This document shows positions 28,301 to 35,751 of a DNA stretch of 64,000 bases, piece after piece (the stretch's first letter is position 1; the number at the start of each line of letters is the position of its first letter). Both the position numbers and the translations under genes were made by a program. The notes under the pieces are model-generated. The model had not been told where the DNA came from. It was given only the letters and a program-made list of their open reading frames with translations, and did no database searches. The DNA is from CAZHCA01 sp964530825 (lineage in GTDB: Bacteria > Bacteroidota > Bacteroidia > Chitinophagales > Saprospiraceae). The stretch covers positions 25,719 through 89,718 of the forward strand of contig CAZHCA010000018.1 in the NCBI GenBank assembly GCA_964530825.1, read 5' to 3'.

Positions 28301-30265
28301 AACAATAAGGTTTTCTATTAGAGTCGTCAATTTCTTGGGGCTACCATTACTCCTGTAGGTAAGATATATGATGAAGTTTTGCAATAAGGACACCACTTTC
28401 ATCAATTTAACGATTTCCAATTCTTTATTTTTAGCAGCAGTCTCAGCAGCAGTCTCAGCAACAGTTTCAGTAACAGCCTCAGCAATAGTCACCTCAGCAG
28501 TCACCTTAGCAGTCACCTCAGTAGAATTATCAATGCGGAATGAACCAAATTTTTTATAGATCAAAAACAGCGTATACACTTTTAGCGAATAAAACGCCTC
28601 CTTTTGAGCGGCTGTGAGCATTTTACCCTGCTGCACGATCGCAACCTCATCCGGTAATTTGAGTTCCTGGATGATTTCTTTGTGCTTTTTGTTCAAAAAT
28701 TTTCGGGGGATCAGCAAACTGCACAAATAAGCTTCCGTCATTCGGCTAATACCGGCCCTTTTTTTGATCTTATCCTTGAAAAAACTATTGACGTAAATGA
28801 CATCATTAAAAATGCTGCTATAGAAAGAATCCCTATCGGCAATGTCAGCCAGCGAAGCATCGTACATTTCGCGTCCGCCAATGAAGATGAATTTCGCCAT
28901 AGCTACGTTGAGGAAGCCTTTTAAATTGGCTAAAAGGTTACCTACCGCCTCTTGACGTTGGCGAACTAAATTGGTGGTACCCGGATCCTTCGGATCAAAA
29001 TTGGGGTCAGCGGACTCTCGTTCTAAAATCGAAGTGCTGGAGTTGGGCACAATCTTATCCAATTCGTCAATTGCGAAAATAAAAAGGGGAATATGTCTTT
29101 TTTTCTTATTTCTATAGTTATCTATTTTCCTAAGGATATCGATTAGGTCTTGCTCAATCTCTTTATTACTAGCTATCGGATAGTTGAGGGCATCCTTTTT
29201 ACTGGAATTCAAAAAAGGGATGCTCGTCTTGACCAAATCAGCCGTGAGCATGAGGTTTCCTCCGCTACGTACTTCTCGCTGAGATGTAACTTGGGCATTG
29301 ATCCGGTTATTTAGATCTATGAGCAATTCATAGATCTTCTCTTGGTCTGCATATGCGGATTTTCGCCTTAGTGCTCCGCCGAAATACCGGAATAAAAAAT
29401 ACAAATTCCGGTTTTCCACGGCCTTGATCTGTTGGTGGGTTTCCTCCCAATAATCCTGGAGTTTGCGCGCGATCTGCTTCAGGATATCTAATTCCCTGAC
29501 AGTTTCCTGGGAGAGGTTGATCTCAAAACTCACATACTTTTCTTTCTTTTTGGTAGGCCAAATGTGAAGTGAAAAGAATTCCCATCCTTTTCTGCACTGT
29601 ATCAAAATCCAATCTAAAACGAATGGGATTATCGGCAGTAGGATAATCCATAATAGGATCAGCACACCCATCCTGATCAAAAAATCATTGGGAAGTTTAA
29701 ACTCAAAAAACTTCCAAGGCCACGTCAGCCAATTTTCATTTCGAAGGTCTGCATAGGGCAGCGAAAGGAAATAGATGGATAGGTACCCCAAAAGAAAAAT
29801 ACCCAGCCCCAAGATTCCGATATTAAATAGCCAGCGTAGGGCGGGCCACAAATATCGATGTAAAAAAAAGTTAAACCTGTTGGTCCTTTTTTCCCGCCAC
29901 GCTTTAAGTCGGTCGGCTAGCAATAATCCGTATTTTAACAATCTTGGTTTACCAAATTTTTCCCTTCTTTCCTGGTAGGCTGCTTCATTGGCTTCGTAAA
30001 TCGCTTTTCTGACGACACTGGTTTTCCCCATCCCGCGAAAACCAGTTATTAGGTAGGCACCTGATCTGATGTCTGATTTCAGGAGCATAATCTTCAGATG
30101 GCTGACAATTTTCTCCCGTCCGATAAATCGTTCATCAGGCTTATCATATGCATACGGACTGTGAAAGAACTCATAATCGTCTAACTCAATGTATACATCC
30201 TTGATCTTGGCGGAATGGGCGGATAGCAGGTTATCCAGCAAGTTGGGTTCCGAGGCTTGATTCAT
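25304..30265 (-). CDS. Giant KAP-like P-loop NTPase with helical/TPR-like C-terminus
   Basis: A 1653-residue protein not matched to a named family. Residues 44-90 hold an ATP-binding start: ERFIGRE, then Walker A GFRGMGKTS (75-83). Two membrane helices follow (about 145-168 and 196-222). Walker B is at 394-404 (LFIFAIDELDK), and a sensor-like FIFIGGRE strand is at about 460-466. Membrane helices between Walker A and B are the hallmark of KAP NTPases (Kidins220, PifA). A short T/E/A/V-rich repeat sits near residue 585. The remaining 1000 residues are helical and contain TPR-like units (GDLHYYDQEFDEAMIYYTEA). The gene is solitary, bounded by 400-bp spacers and visibly AT-richer than its neighbours, which suggests transfer. 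A role in defence or stress sensing is inference. Confidence 0.8.
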   Translation of the reverse strand: MNQASEPNLLDNLLSAHSAKIKDVYIELDDYEFFHSPYAYDKPDERFIGREKIVSHLKIMLLKSDIRSGAYLITGFRGMGKTSVVRKAIYEANEAAYQERREKFGKPRLLKYGLLLADRLKAWREKRTNRFNFFLHRYLWPALRWLFNIGILGLGIFLLGYLSIYFLSLPYADLRNENWLTWPWKFFEFKLPNDFLIRMGVLILLWIILLPIIPFVLDWILIQCRKGWEFFSLHIWPTKKKEKYVSFEINLSQETVRELDILKQIARKLQDYWEETHQQIKAVENRNLYFLFRYFGGALRRKSAYADQEKIYELLIDLNNRINAQVTSQREVRSGGNLMLTADLVKTSIPFLNSSKKDALNYPIASNKEIEQDLIDILRKIDNYRNKKKRHIPLFIFAIDELDKIVPNSSTSILERESADPNFDPKDPGTTNLVRQRQEAVGNLLANLKGFLNVAMAKFIFIGGREMYDASLADIADRDSFYSSIFNDVIYVNSFFKDKIKKRAGISRMTEAYLCSLLIPRKFLNKKHKEIIQELKLPDEVAIVQQGKMLTAAQKEAFYSLKVYTLFLIYKKFGSFRIDNSTEVTAKVTAEVTIAEAVTETVAETAAETAAKNKELEIVKLMKVVSLLQNFIIYLTYRSNGSPKKLTTLIENLIVQREESFIDKANEDYLIVSKHFEPLPKKGKTKKKDRLFLRFNYSTQFEIGLTSDIYRPYIIANSRVLKSLGDKILFSSAFIMDHLLKFHSFGFSLRNLELLPEVILVNKEPNLRLYVDQLLNYLQEGYIRTTFSSLFDYKFNSIIAIELRYLSKISELGSAAFNFTLDESLQIKRHYKRVLRDLEKKYRGYEPIDGDNQFIHAISFIQNILGDLHYYDQEFDEAMIYYTEAIQSLRIPPGKDIHLITRHQFFLWLRRKLKAALTLEQIGAYDSAYSYYRTMVICIADRLQYHTHSMLFQQENHDGPTKDNRPPDATAPEIDRNPFQDIQLLYTPLLAQLGLLEKYRFDGFTFRALRKNEQEANQFLGIEKHHDFDLDLKLHNELKEQEGLPVRLYTMKADYLYNIGNLLYFKNRIFPDLNYREEYKWNKIPGLYEPLKFLASQTSKPGEKPNRAYQHYRPSVFAYLYYYRALYTIIHSHTSTIEEMQQLSLWSKCYELARPGNLYLSSSHKKLYIAALLSNIGNCVLTFLHCPITEINIEVLNIKNFNDLGGILQKLPTEEESMRPWTITAVLALYRLSSFYYLRADQLYAHSFQLRKLLYTVKDYIQLYKVGKEEKPHPFIGQPEKSKKLLENCELIATNVARATSWNNDIANRPQILKFRDVLNIDLQARKTYISDIMHNLAGMQPAKEAILLVEDIRLKIAPEQCCRPMLSFTSSYSSISNKFLRMQELRYLSDYYYALFRNCDKSPEHPPENSDSKDDEKILEHLFKYRMVYQEKRYRSKTCKEYYDHIKEAIKKAAPRMLNASAQKINNLNEKEAKELIVFLISESIACKHEVIKIIHIYTPGYIANYNFLASAHYKLARWCRFFENIHFLEEKLDFKDKDPIYPKVLEKVVKKINNNNLIYLDSNHHFELANQAYYRATQMHTEGRTYRIEARKLFFLEDDYNDQLKHFSAATERYRMNIGETKRKIDEIRKIAQKISILYQYEYYFPKDEEQ

Positions 30266-30667
30266 CTTTGTCTAGGGTTCCTGTAGCGGTTAACTATTGT
30301 GTATGTCCTTGCTCTAAGTTATAAATTTGAAGTATACATATAAATTCTTTCTTGCTTATTTGATGATTTTTCCGATTTTTTTGCAGAAATCTGATGGGTG
30401 TAGCTATAATTAATTTGGAATAAAAGGAAAGATCTAGATTAGTATTTGGGATCAATTGGTGCGTAGGATTCTTTCTTGGCGAAGCGGGCTGCGCTGTATT
30501 GGAGGCATCCTGGCCTGGTTTTCCATTCCAATAGGGCTAAAAAGTTGGATAGGCTGTTTTGCGGCGGGCAGTTGCAGCAATGATTGGATTGAGGTCTACC
30601 CAACTAGCTTCTAAAAGGTATCAAAGTAAGGGGGAACTTTTCGCAAATCTGTTAACTTGCTCCAAAA
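30266..30667. other. 402-bp spacer between divergent genes
   Basis: No gene is seen. It must contain the promoter of the large NTPase gene (AT-rich left half) and of the TrpF-like gene. A TATTGGA/TCCAATA inverted repeat (30497-30503 and 30537-30543) is the only structure noticed. Confidence 0.4.
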
Positions 30668-31342
30668 ATGATGCTGACTTTAAGTCTGCCGCGCATAAAA
30701 ATTTGCTGCATTGCCAATCTGAATGAAGCTCGTCTGGCCATCCGGTATGGGGCCGATGCCATAGGCTTAGTGGGGGCCATGCCCAGTGGTCCGGGGCCGA
30801 TTACGGATGCGGAGATTGCTACCATTGCCCGATCGGCACCTCCTCCCATAGCCACTTTTTTGCTGACCAGTGAAACCGAAATCGGCAAAATTATCCTTCA
30901 TCACCGGCGGGTACACACCAACACCATTCAGCTGGTAGACACCTTGCAGGGCGGCAAGTATGCCGAATTGCGATCTGCATTACCCGGCGTAAAGCTGGTG
31001 CAGGTAATTCATGTCTTGAATGAGAGCAGTGTCGCCGAAGCCTTACAAGTAGCCGGGGAGGTAGACGCGCTGCTGCTCGACAGCGGAAACCCGCACGCTC
31101 CGGTGAAACAGCTGGGTGGCACCGGCCGGGTCCACGATTGGGCGCTGAGCCGGCAGATTCGCGACCAGGTGCAAACGCCGGTTTTTCTGGCGGGCGGTCT
31201 AAATGCCGGGAATATAGAACGCGCCATTGAAATCGTCCAGCCTTTTGGTGTGGATTTGTGCAGCGGCGTGCGCACCAATAGTCAACTGGATGAAAATAAA
31301 TTGGCGGCTTTTGTCAAGGCCGTTCGGTGTGCGAGGAAATAA
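30668..31342 (+). CDS. Phosphoribosylanthranilate isomerase-like protein (orphan TrpF)
   Basis: A 224-residue TIM barrel of the TrpF family. The catalytic cysteine (KICC, Cys13) and catalytic aspartate (LLLDSG, Asp138) are both in place, and LGGTGRVHDWAL and PVFLAGGLNAGNIERAI match the phosphate-binding loops. TrpF isomerises N-(5-phosphoribosyl)anthranilate in tryptophan synthesis. Departures from typical TrpF are KICC instead of KICG, GLVGAMPSGPGPI instead of GF(V/I)F..SPR, and SGVR instead of SGVE. No other trp gene is near. It may be a diverged paralogue with another substrate. The start may be either of two adjacent ATGs. Confidence 0.75.
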   Translation: MMLTLSLPRIKICCIANLNEARLAIRYGADAIGLVGAMPSGPGPITDAEIATIARSAPPPIATFLLTSETEIGKIILHHRRVHTNTIQLVDTLQGGKYAELRSALPGVKLVQVIHVLNESSVAEALQVAGEVDALLLDSGNPHAPVKQLGGTGRVHDWALSRQIRDQVQTPVFLAGGLNAGNIERAIEIVQPFGVDLCSGVRTNSQLDENKLAAFVKAVRCARK

Positions 31343-31410
31343 GTAAGTAGGGCAAGGGCAGGAAGGGAAAAGTATCAAACTACAATATGCAGAAGATAGA
31401 GGAAAGGTGC

Positions 31411-31478
31411 CACAGCTGTTAGCGCTATAGCCCTGTTAGCGCTTAAGCGCTAACAGGGCTATAGCGCTAACAGCTGTG
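31411..31478. repeat. Perfect 68-bp palindrome
   Basis: Every one of the 34 base pairs of the two arms matches, with no spacer; the centre is GCTT/AAGC at 31444/31445. Each arm contains CTGTTAGCGCT twice, 17 bp apart, so the element holds four copies in alternating orientation. It lies in the convergent spacer between the TrpF-like gene and the Rieske-FAD gene. It could form a cruciform, a bidirectional transcription terminator hairpin, or a site for a dimeric protein. No T-run follows on either side. Confidence 0.95.
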
Positions 31479-31562
31479 CTAAAAATCTGCCAATCAACTC
31501 CTTATCTAATTTTGGCCACCCGGCCGACCAAATGCCATTTTTTTATATAATGGAGCGTAAAA

Positions 31563-31585
31563 CCCACCGTTCTTCAGCCGGTGGG
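31563..31585 (-). terminator. Hairpin CCCACCG/CGGTGGG, possible terminator or IS end
   Basis: The 7-bp stem CCCACCG / CGGTGGG has a 9-nt loop. Read on the minus strand it is followed by TTTTACG, so it could end transcription of the Rieske-FAD gene about 210 bp upstream of it. The shape also resembles the right-end hairpins of IS200/IS605 elements. Confidence 0.35.
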
Positions 31586-31795
31586 ATTGCAAAGGGTAAG
31601 CAGACGCAGGCGTTGGGCTGAGCCAAAACGGCGTAACCGACGAAGCACTAATTAATGACTTAGTTGAACTACTGGAAAGCTTACGCTCGGCGATAGTCCA
31701 CCGTTGACCCCTACTGGAATCCCTTTTCATTTTCCATAGTATTAATTGCGTTCGTTGCTGTTTTTCCCTATTATCTGAGTGGGGAAGAGCTTTTT

Positions 31796-33370
31796 TTACA
31801 TCAGTGACGATGCCCAATCGACTCCCGAGCGAATTTGGTCCGCACTGGGCATACGACCATCTCTCAGCAACTCTCTTATAGCAGCCATTTCGGCATCGCG
31901 GCCGCTCCCTAACACAGCTTGTACGTCATTTTCTTTTAGGTAAAAAACCAAAAAGGGACCTTCGTTGAGGTTGCCATCGATGATGGTCTCGTCGAACTTG
32001 TTGTGATGTCCGGCGTAGCGTAACCCTTTACCTTGTTGGGCAGTCCAAAAGAACGGCTCCATATTATAGGGCTCTTGAGCGCCTGCCATGTTCATTCCAG
32101 CTACGCGCCCTTGTTGGGCAGCTACCTTCCAGTGCTCAATGCGGGTAGATGTTCCGCGGAAGGGATAATAGGCAATATCTCCGGCGGCATAAACATCCTC
32201 ATTGGCCTTCAGGTACTGATCAACTTGCAGGCCGCCGTCTTTTTCAAGCGAAAGGTGACGCAGGAAATCAGTATTGGGCCGTACACCTATGCCGATAATT
32301 ACCAGGTCGGCAGTTAGCTCCTCGCCATTGTCGAGCCGGACGGTTTGCACTTTGCCGTTACCATGCAGGGATTGGGGCTTACGGCCTAGTCGAAACGCGA
32401 CACCCGCAGATTCATGCCATTGCTGGATGTGCCGGCCTACCTCCTGGCCGAACACTTTTTCGAAAGGTACTTGGTCGGGGGCCACTACGGTAACCTGGCA
32501 GTCGAGTTTCTGTAAGGCCTCAGTGGCTTCTAAGCCGATAAAAGAACTGCCGATAACTACGGCATTTTTGGCATTTTTCCCGGCTTCCCGAATATGGCGA
32601 CTGTCGGCAAGGGATCGCAGGTAATATACACCCTCTAGGTCGGTACCTTCGATGGGCAGTTGCCGAGGTTGGCCACCCGTGCATACCAGCAGTTTGTCGT
32701 AAGTTATGGCGTCGCCGTCATCGAAGGTGATGATCTTTACGCCGGTATCGATCGCTTTTACGGTGCGTCCTTGCACTAGCTCTACACCTTGCTCCTGGTA
32801 AAAACGTTCGTCGCGCAGGGGCATCCACTCCTCAGGAGCATCACCGGAAAGATAGGCTTTGCTACAATTCGGACGATCGTAGGGGAGCTCTTTTTCCTTC
32901 GTTATCATCGTAATTTTACCAGTAAATCCGGCCTGCCGCATGCCTTCTATGGCGTAAGCGCCAGCTGCTCCGGCGCCGAGGATAACATAGGTATCTTTAT
33001 TCCCGGTGTCGGGAGGTGACATGGTATTCGGGATCCGGTCAGTTATCGATTCGGGCACCTCGACAAAGACCTCCTCACCCTCAACAGCTACGGGATAGCT
33101 GGGAATACCGTCCAGCCCTGGCGCTTCCAGGTGTTTGCCGGAGCGTATGTCGAAACAAGCCTGGTGCCATGGACAAACCAGGCGGTGGCCGTTTAATGCG
33201 CCTTCGGCCAGGGGGGCACCGTAATGGGTGCAGAATCCATGTACGGCGTAAAATGTATTATTAATTTTTGCAAGAACGAGCTGCAGATCGTCGTTGATGT
33301 GTACGGCTTTCATTTCGCCGTTCTGGAGATCACCGATGTGAGCGATATGGTGCTTGGTCGTATTAGGCAT
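31796..33370 (-). CDS. Rieske [2Fe-2S]-FAD/NAD oxidoreductase (AIFM3-like)
   Basis: A protein of 524 residues from MPNTTKHH. An N-terminal Rieske domain has both cluster motifs, C-T-H (FCTHYGAPL) and C-P-W-H (CPWHQACF). A class I ferredoxin-reductase-type flavoprotein follows: FAD-binding VILGAGAAGAYAIEGM, ELPYDRPNCSKAYLS, NAD-binding AVVIGSSFIGLEA and the second FAD motif VYAAGDIAYYP. This is the layout of AIFM3-like/assimilatory ferredoxin reductases, which move electrons from NAD(P)H through FAD to the iron-sulfur centre. The acceptor is unknown. A longer frame to 33418 exists, but the Rieske domain starts best from 33370. Confidence 0.93.
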   Translation of the reverse strand: MPNTTKHHIAHIGDLQNGEMKAVHINDDLQLVLAKINNTFYAVHGFCTHYGAPLAEGALNGHRLVCPWHQACFDIRSGKHLEAPGLDGIPSYPVAVEGEEVFVEVPESITDRIPNTMSPPDTGNKDTYVILGAGAAGAYAIEGMRQAGFTGKITMITKEKELPYDRPNCSKAYLSGDAPEEWMPLRDERFYQEQGVELVQGRTVKAIDTGVKIITFDDGDAITYDKLLVCTGGQPRQLPIEGTDLEGVYYLRSLADSRHIREAGKNAKNAVVIGSSFIGLEATEALQKLDCQVTVVAPDQVPFEKVFGQEVGRHIQQWHESAGVAFRLGRKPQSLHGNGKVQTVRLDNGEELTADLVIIGIGVRPNTDFLRHLSLEKDGGLQVDQYLKANEDVYAAGDIAYYPFRGTSTRIEHWKVAAQQGRVAGMNMAGAQEPYNMEPFFWTAQQGKGLRYAGHHNKFDETIIDGNLNEGPFLVFYLKENDVQAVLGSGRDAEMAAIRELLRDGRMPSADQIRSGVDWASSLM

Positions 33371-33453
33371 AAAGAAAGGTTTACCCCTGGAATGCGATGG
33401 CGCCCGATATGTTCGCACGCCGGTAGTGGAAGAGGTCCGGAATGATAACCAAA

Positions 33454-33936
33454 TTAGGAGTTTCGCAAGATGAAGCCCGCAACAATAAACCAGGCCAGGA
33501 AACCGATAAAAAAACCGGTAGTGTGGCTATAGGAAAAATTAAAGCGCGCCAGTAGCTGACTGCCTATGATGCCGATCGGGATGCCCAATGGCCATAACAG
33601 GGAGGCCATTAGGGCGGCGGGCCACATCTTCTGACCTTCCGAAAGACCGCTGGTAATGCCTAGCAATTCATAAATGGCAACGGCAATAATGCCGGGTAAC
33701 CCCATAAGCACAAAAAAGCCACCGAGAGCAAATAGCGCTGCTAGCCCACCCCAAAGTAATAGTTGTCGCCCCGTGCGCCGACAATCTGGCTTGGCGCTGG
33801 TCTCTTCTCCAGACAGGGGCGATAGGGCGCCGGTCTCTACAGGATCAGCAGAGGCAGAAACGCAGAAGCGCATTTGCAAAAATCCGGCTACTGGAAAAAA
33901 CAGATATGCAGCAATGAGCAGGTAGCTGTAATGCAT
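33454..33936 (-). CDS. Hypothetical membrane protein, four helices
   Basis: A 160-residue protein with a first membrane helix at about residues 4-22, a polar Ser/Glu/Asp-rich loop to about 55, and three more helices (about 60-82, 105-128, 135-157). A glycine- and proline-rich helix pair (LLWPLGIPIGIIGSQLL) is notable. I do not recognise the family. It lies 85 bp downstream of the zinc-ribbon/ankyrin gene and 83 bp upstream of the Rieske-FAD start, all on the minus strand, so it could be the last member of the preceding cassette or a separate gene. Confidence 0.6.
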   Translation of the reverse strand: MHYSYLLIAAYLFFPVAGFLQMRFCVSASADPVETGALSPLSGEETSAKPDCRRTGRQLLLWGGLAALFALGGFFVLMGLPGIIAVAIYELLGITSGLSEGQKMWPAALMASLLWPLGIPIGIIGSQLLARFNFSYSHTTGFFIGFLAWFIVAGFILRNS

Positions 33937-34021
33937 ATTTATAATATTTAACGGCGAGACTTCGAGAAGAAACCCTGGTCAAAATACCGGCCAAACAAGA
34001 AGTTGACAGGCATTAGCGGTT

Positions 34022-35362
34022 TTATCCTTTCAGTTCTACGGCCGAACCGATTAGCCATCCTTCCTGGTTGTCGTATTCAACACGCAGCCAATTTATAGCC
34101 GCAGTTCGAACCAAATCATCGGGCGATACGTAAATCGTTTCTCCAGCTAAGCTGAATTGATAAAAGAATCCGCTTTTTTCCGGGTAATAATAACCATTAA
34201 AATAATCTTCGCTGGACAAAATTTTAAGTTCGTTACCGTTGAAAGAACGTGCGAAGTAATAATAGTCGTTGGGATCGGTGCGCAAGAGTACCGTACCCTG
34301 CTTCAGGGTCAGGGATTGGAGGCCACTTTGATAAGCCGCAGCAGCCGTAGATTTGATTTGGTAAGCATTCTCTGTTTCTGTTAGTTCATGGCCGCTAATA
34401 GTGATCGATGTGCCGTAGCGAATAGTCCCTACCGCCTCTGCATCCAATTCGGGAGTAACGTACAACGGCGCATAATCCACAATCACCTCAGCTGGGGTAG
34501 TAATGCCCTGGTCGAACAAATACGTTGCCACCTCGTTCTGACCATTGGCAATTGCGGCGGAAAGCGGCGTGTAACGAAAATCAATGTCGGGCTCGCATTG
34601 TGCTTCTGGCTGTTGGAGTACCTCCGGACAGACCTCCTGAAAATAGCGGAGCACCTCCGTGTGACCGTAGATGGCAGCGGCTACGGCTGGACTGCCTACG
34701 CTACCTTGACCGCCAAAATCGATGAGGTCTAAGCAGGCTCTTCGGTCGGCACAGTTGGCACCGTTTTCGATCAATAACTTCACGAGGTCGGCATCGCCCA
34801 TCGCTGCAGCTGTGGTGATAAAAGGGGCTTTATCTTTTAACAAGTAGTTGGGATCCACACCGTTTTTCAACATTTCCGCTGGCTCGACCCGGTAGTAACC
34901 TCCAATGAGGGCATTGTAAAACTCCTCGTTCATGCGCTCCCAGAGTTGGCCCTCGAGTGTTCGCAGCTCAGCCTTTTTTTGGCCGGAGGCTAGCCAAGCA
35001 CTATTCATAGCCGTGTTAATTGACTGACGAGCCAGAAAGGGGTTGTCTAATTCGGCATAATACAAGGCAGATTCGTAGTGGGTGAGAAACTGTTGGTTAC
35101 CCTGCCGGTAGAGAATGGCCAAGATGGCCAGTAATCCTAAGCTTATCGTAAGGGCTATTGCTCCAGTATTGCGCCTCCCTTTTAGAGCGGTTTGGGTTTC
35201 TTCGATATTTTTTTGGCGTAAGGAATTCAGGCTCTTTTCATCAAAGGAAGATTCATGCACCAGCAATCCTGTTTTTCCCTTCCCCCGGCAAGACGGATTG
35301 TTACATATAAACGAAACAGTTGGTGCTTCGTACGTTTTACCGCATTCGATGCAAATGTACAT
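34022..35362 (-). CDS. Zinc-ribbon, membrane, ankyrin and SH3-like protein
   Basis: A 446-residue protein of unusual layout. A zinc ribbon at 4-25 uses C-x2-C (CIEC) and C-x4-C (CNNPSC). One membrane helix follows (about 64-85, AIALTISLGLLAILAILY). Residues about 165-295 carry ankyrin-type repeats (FITTAAAMGDADLVKLLIEN, then PAVAAAIYGHTEVLRYFQ, then TPLSAAIANGQNEVATYLFD). The C-terminal 150 residues contain two SH3-like segments (VTPELDAEAVGTIRYG, and WLRVEYDNQEGWLIGSAVEL at the end). The N-terminal zinc ribbon should face the cytosol with the repeats outside. Ligand and role are unknown. It starts 11 bp after the RHIM/EAD-like adaptor gene, so it is cotranscribed with it. Confidence 0.8.
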   Translation of the reverse strand: MYICIECGKTYEAPTVSFICNNPSCRGKGKTGLLVHESSFDEKSLNSLRQKNIEETQTALKGRRNTGAIALTISLGLLAILAILYRQGNQQFLTHYESALYYAELDNPFLARQSINTAMNSAWLASGQKKAELRTLEGQLWERMNEEFYNALIGGYYRVEPAEMLKNGVDPNYLLKDKAPFITTAAAMGDADLVKLLIENGANCADRRACLDLIDFGGQGSVGSPAVAAAIYGHTEVLRYFQEVCPEVLQQPEAQCEPDIDFRYTPLSAAIANGQNEVATYLFDQGITTPAEVIVDYAPLYVTPELDAEAVGTIRYGTSITISGHELTETENAYQIKSTAAAAYQSGLQSLTLKQGTVLLRTDPNDYYYFARSFNGNELKILSSEDYFNGYYYPEKSGFFYQFSLAGETIYVSPDDLVRTAAINWLRVEYDNQEGWLIGSAVELKG

Positions 35363-35373
35363 GGCGCTTCGGT

Positions 35374-35739
35374 TTACCGCAGTTTAAGAATATCGTCGAC
35401 TAGGCTGTTGCGTTGCTGAAAATAGGTGGCTTCAGTAATTACTTTTTTTGTGTAGCTATCCTCTAACGTTTGGTAGCGCTGAAAAAGGAGCGTGATTAAT
35501 CCCTGGCGATCCTGGTCGCCTGATTCGGTATGCGCCTCCAGTAATTCGAGGGCACCCCGGATATCGCCTTGTTTTATCCGCTGGGGGAGCTCATCCAGCG
35601 ACGGTTTAAAATTGGATTCCAGGCTTTTTTCCTCTGGCTTACCGCCCTCGCTATTGTTGTTAATCGACACATTGCCGATTTGAATATTTTTTGATCCGTC
35701 AATATTGAAATTTTGGGTGTTGTTGATTTTCTTGGCCAT
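35374..35739 (-). CDS. Small adaptor: RHIM-like amyloid motif plus EAD-like domain
   Basis: A 121-residue soluble protein with two modules. Residues 6-27 hold a motif NNTQNFNIDGSKNIQIGNVS, with the I-Q-I-G tetrad that defines RHIM amyloid cores (RIPK1 uses IQIG). Residues about 46-121 (RIKQGDIRGALELLEAHTES, then LLFQRYQTLEDSYTKK, then FQQRNSLVDDILKLR) match the pattern of effector-associated domains of the EAD11 type: a G-(D/E)-x2-x-AL helix, an R-Y-x2-L-E helix and a final N-x-L helix. The motif recurs at the C-terminus of the upstream membrane protein, and the EAD-like module recurs in the membrane protein at 36857-37513. It could therefore link the two by homotypic contacts. The gene is 12 bp after the upstream one and 11 bp before the next. 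Domain names are from memory and unverified. Confidence 0.78.
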   Translation of the reverse strand: MAKKINNTQNFNIDGSKNIQIGNVSINNNSEGGKPEEKSLESNFKPSLDELPQRIKQGDIRGALELLEAHTESGDQDRQGLITLLFQRYQTLEDSYTKKVITEATYFQQRNSLVDDILKLR

Positions 35740-35751
35740 TTACCAGTGCTT

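Larger units (their letters stand above)
31343..31795. other. 453-bp convergent spacer with palindrome and hairpin
   Basis: No intact gene is seen. The spacer contains the 68-bp palindrome (31411-31478), a 7-bp-stem hairpin (31563-31585) and an open plus-strand stretch ending in a stop at 31686 that could be a coding relic. Confidence 0.5.
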
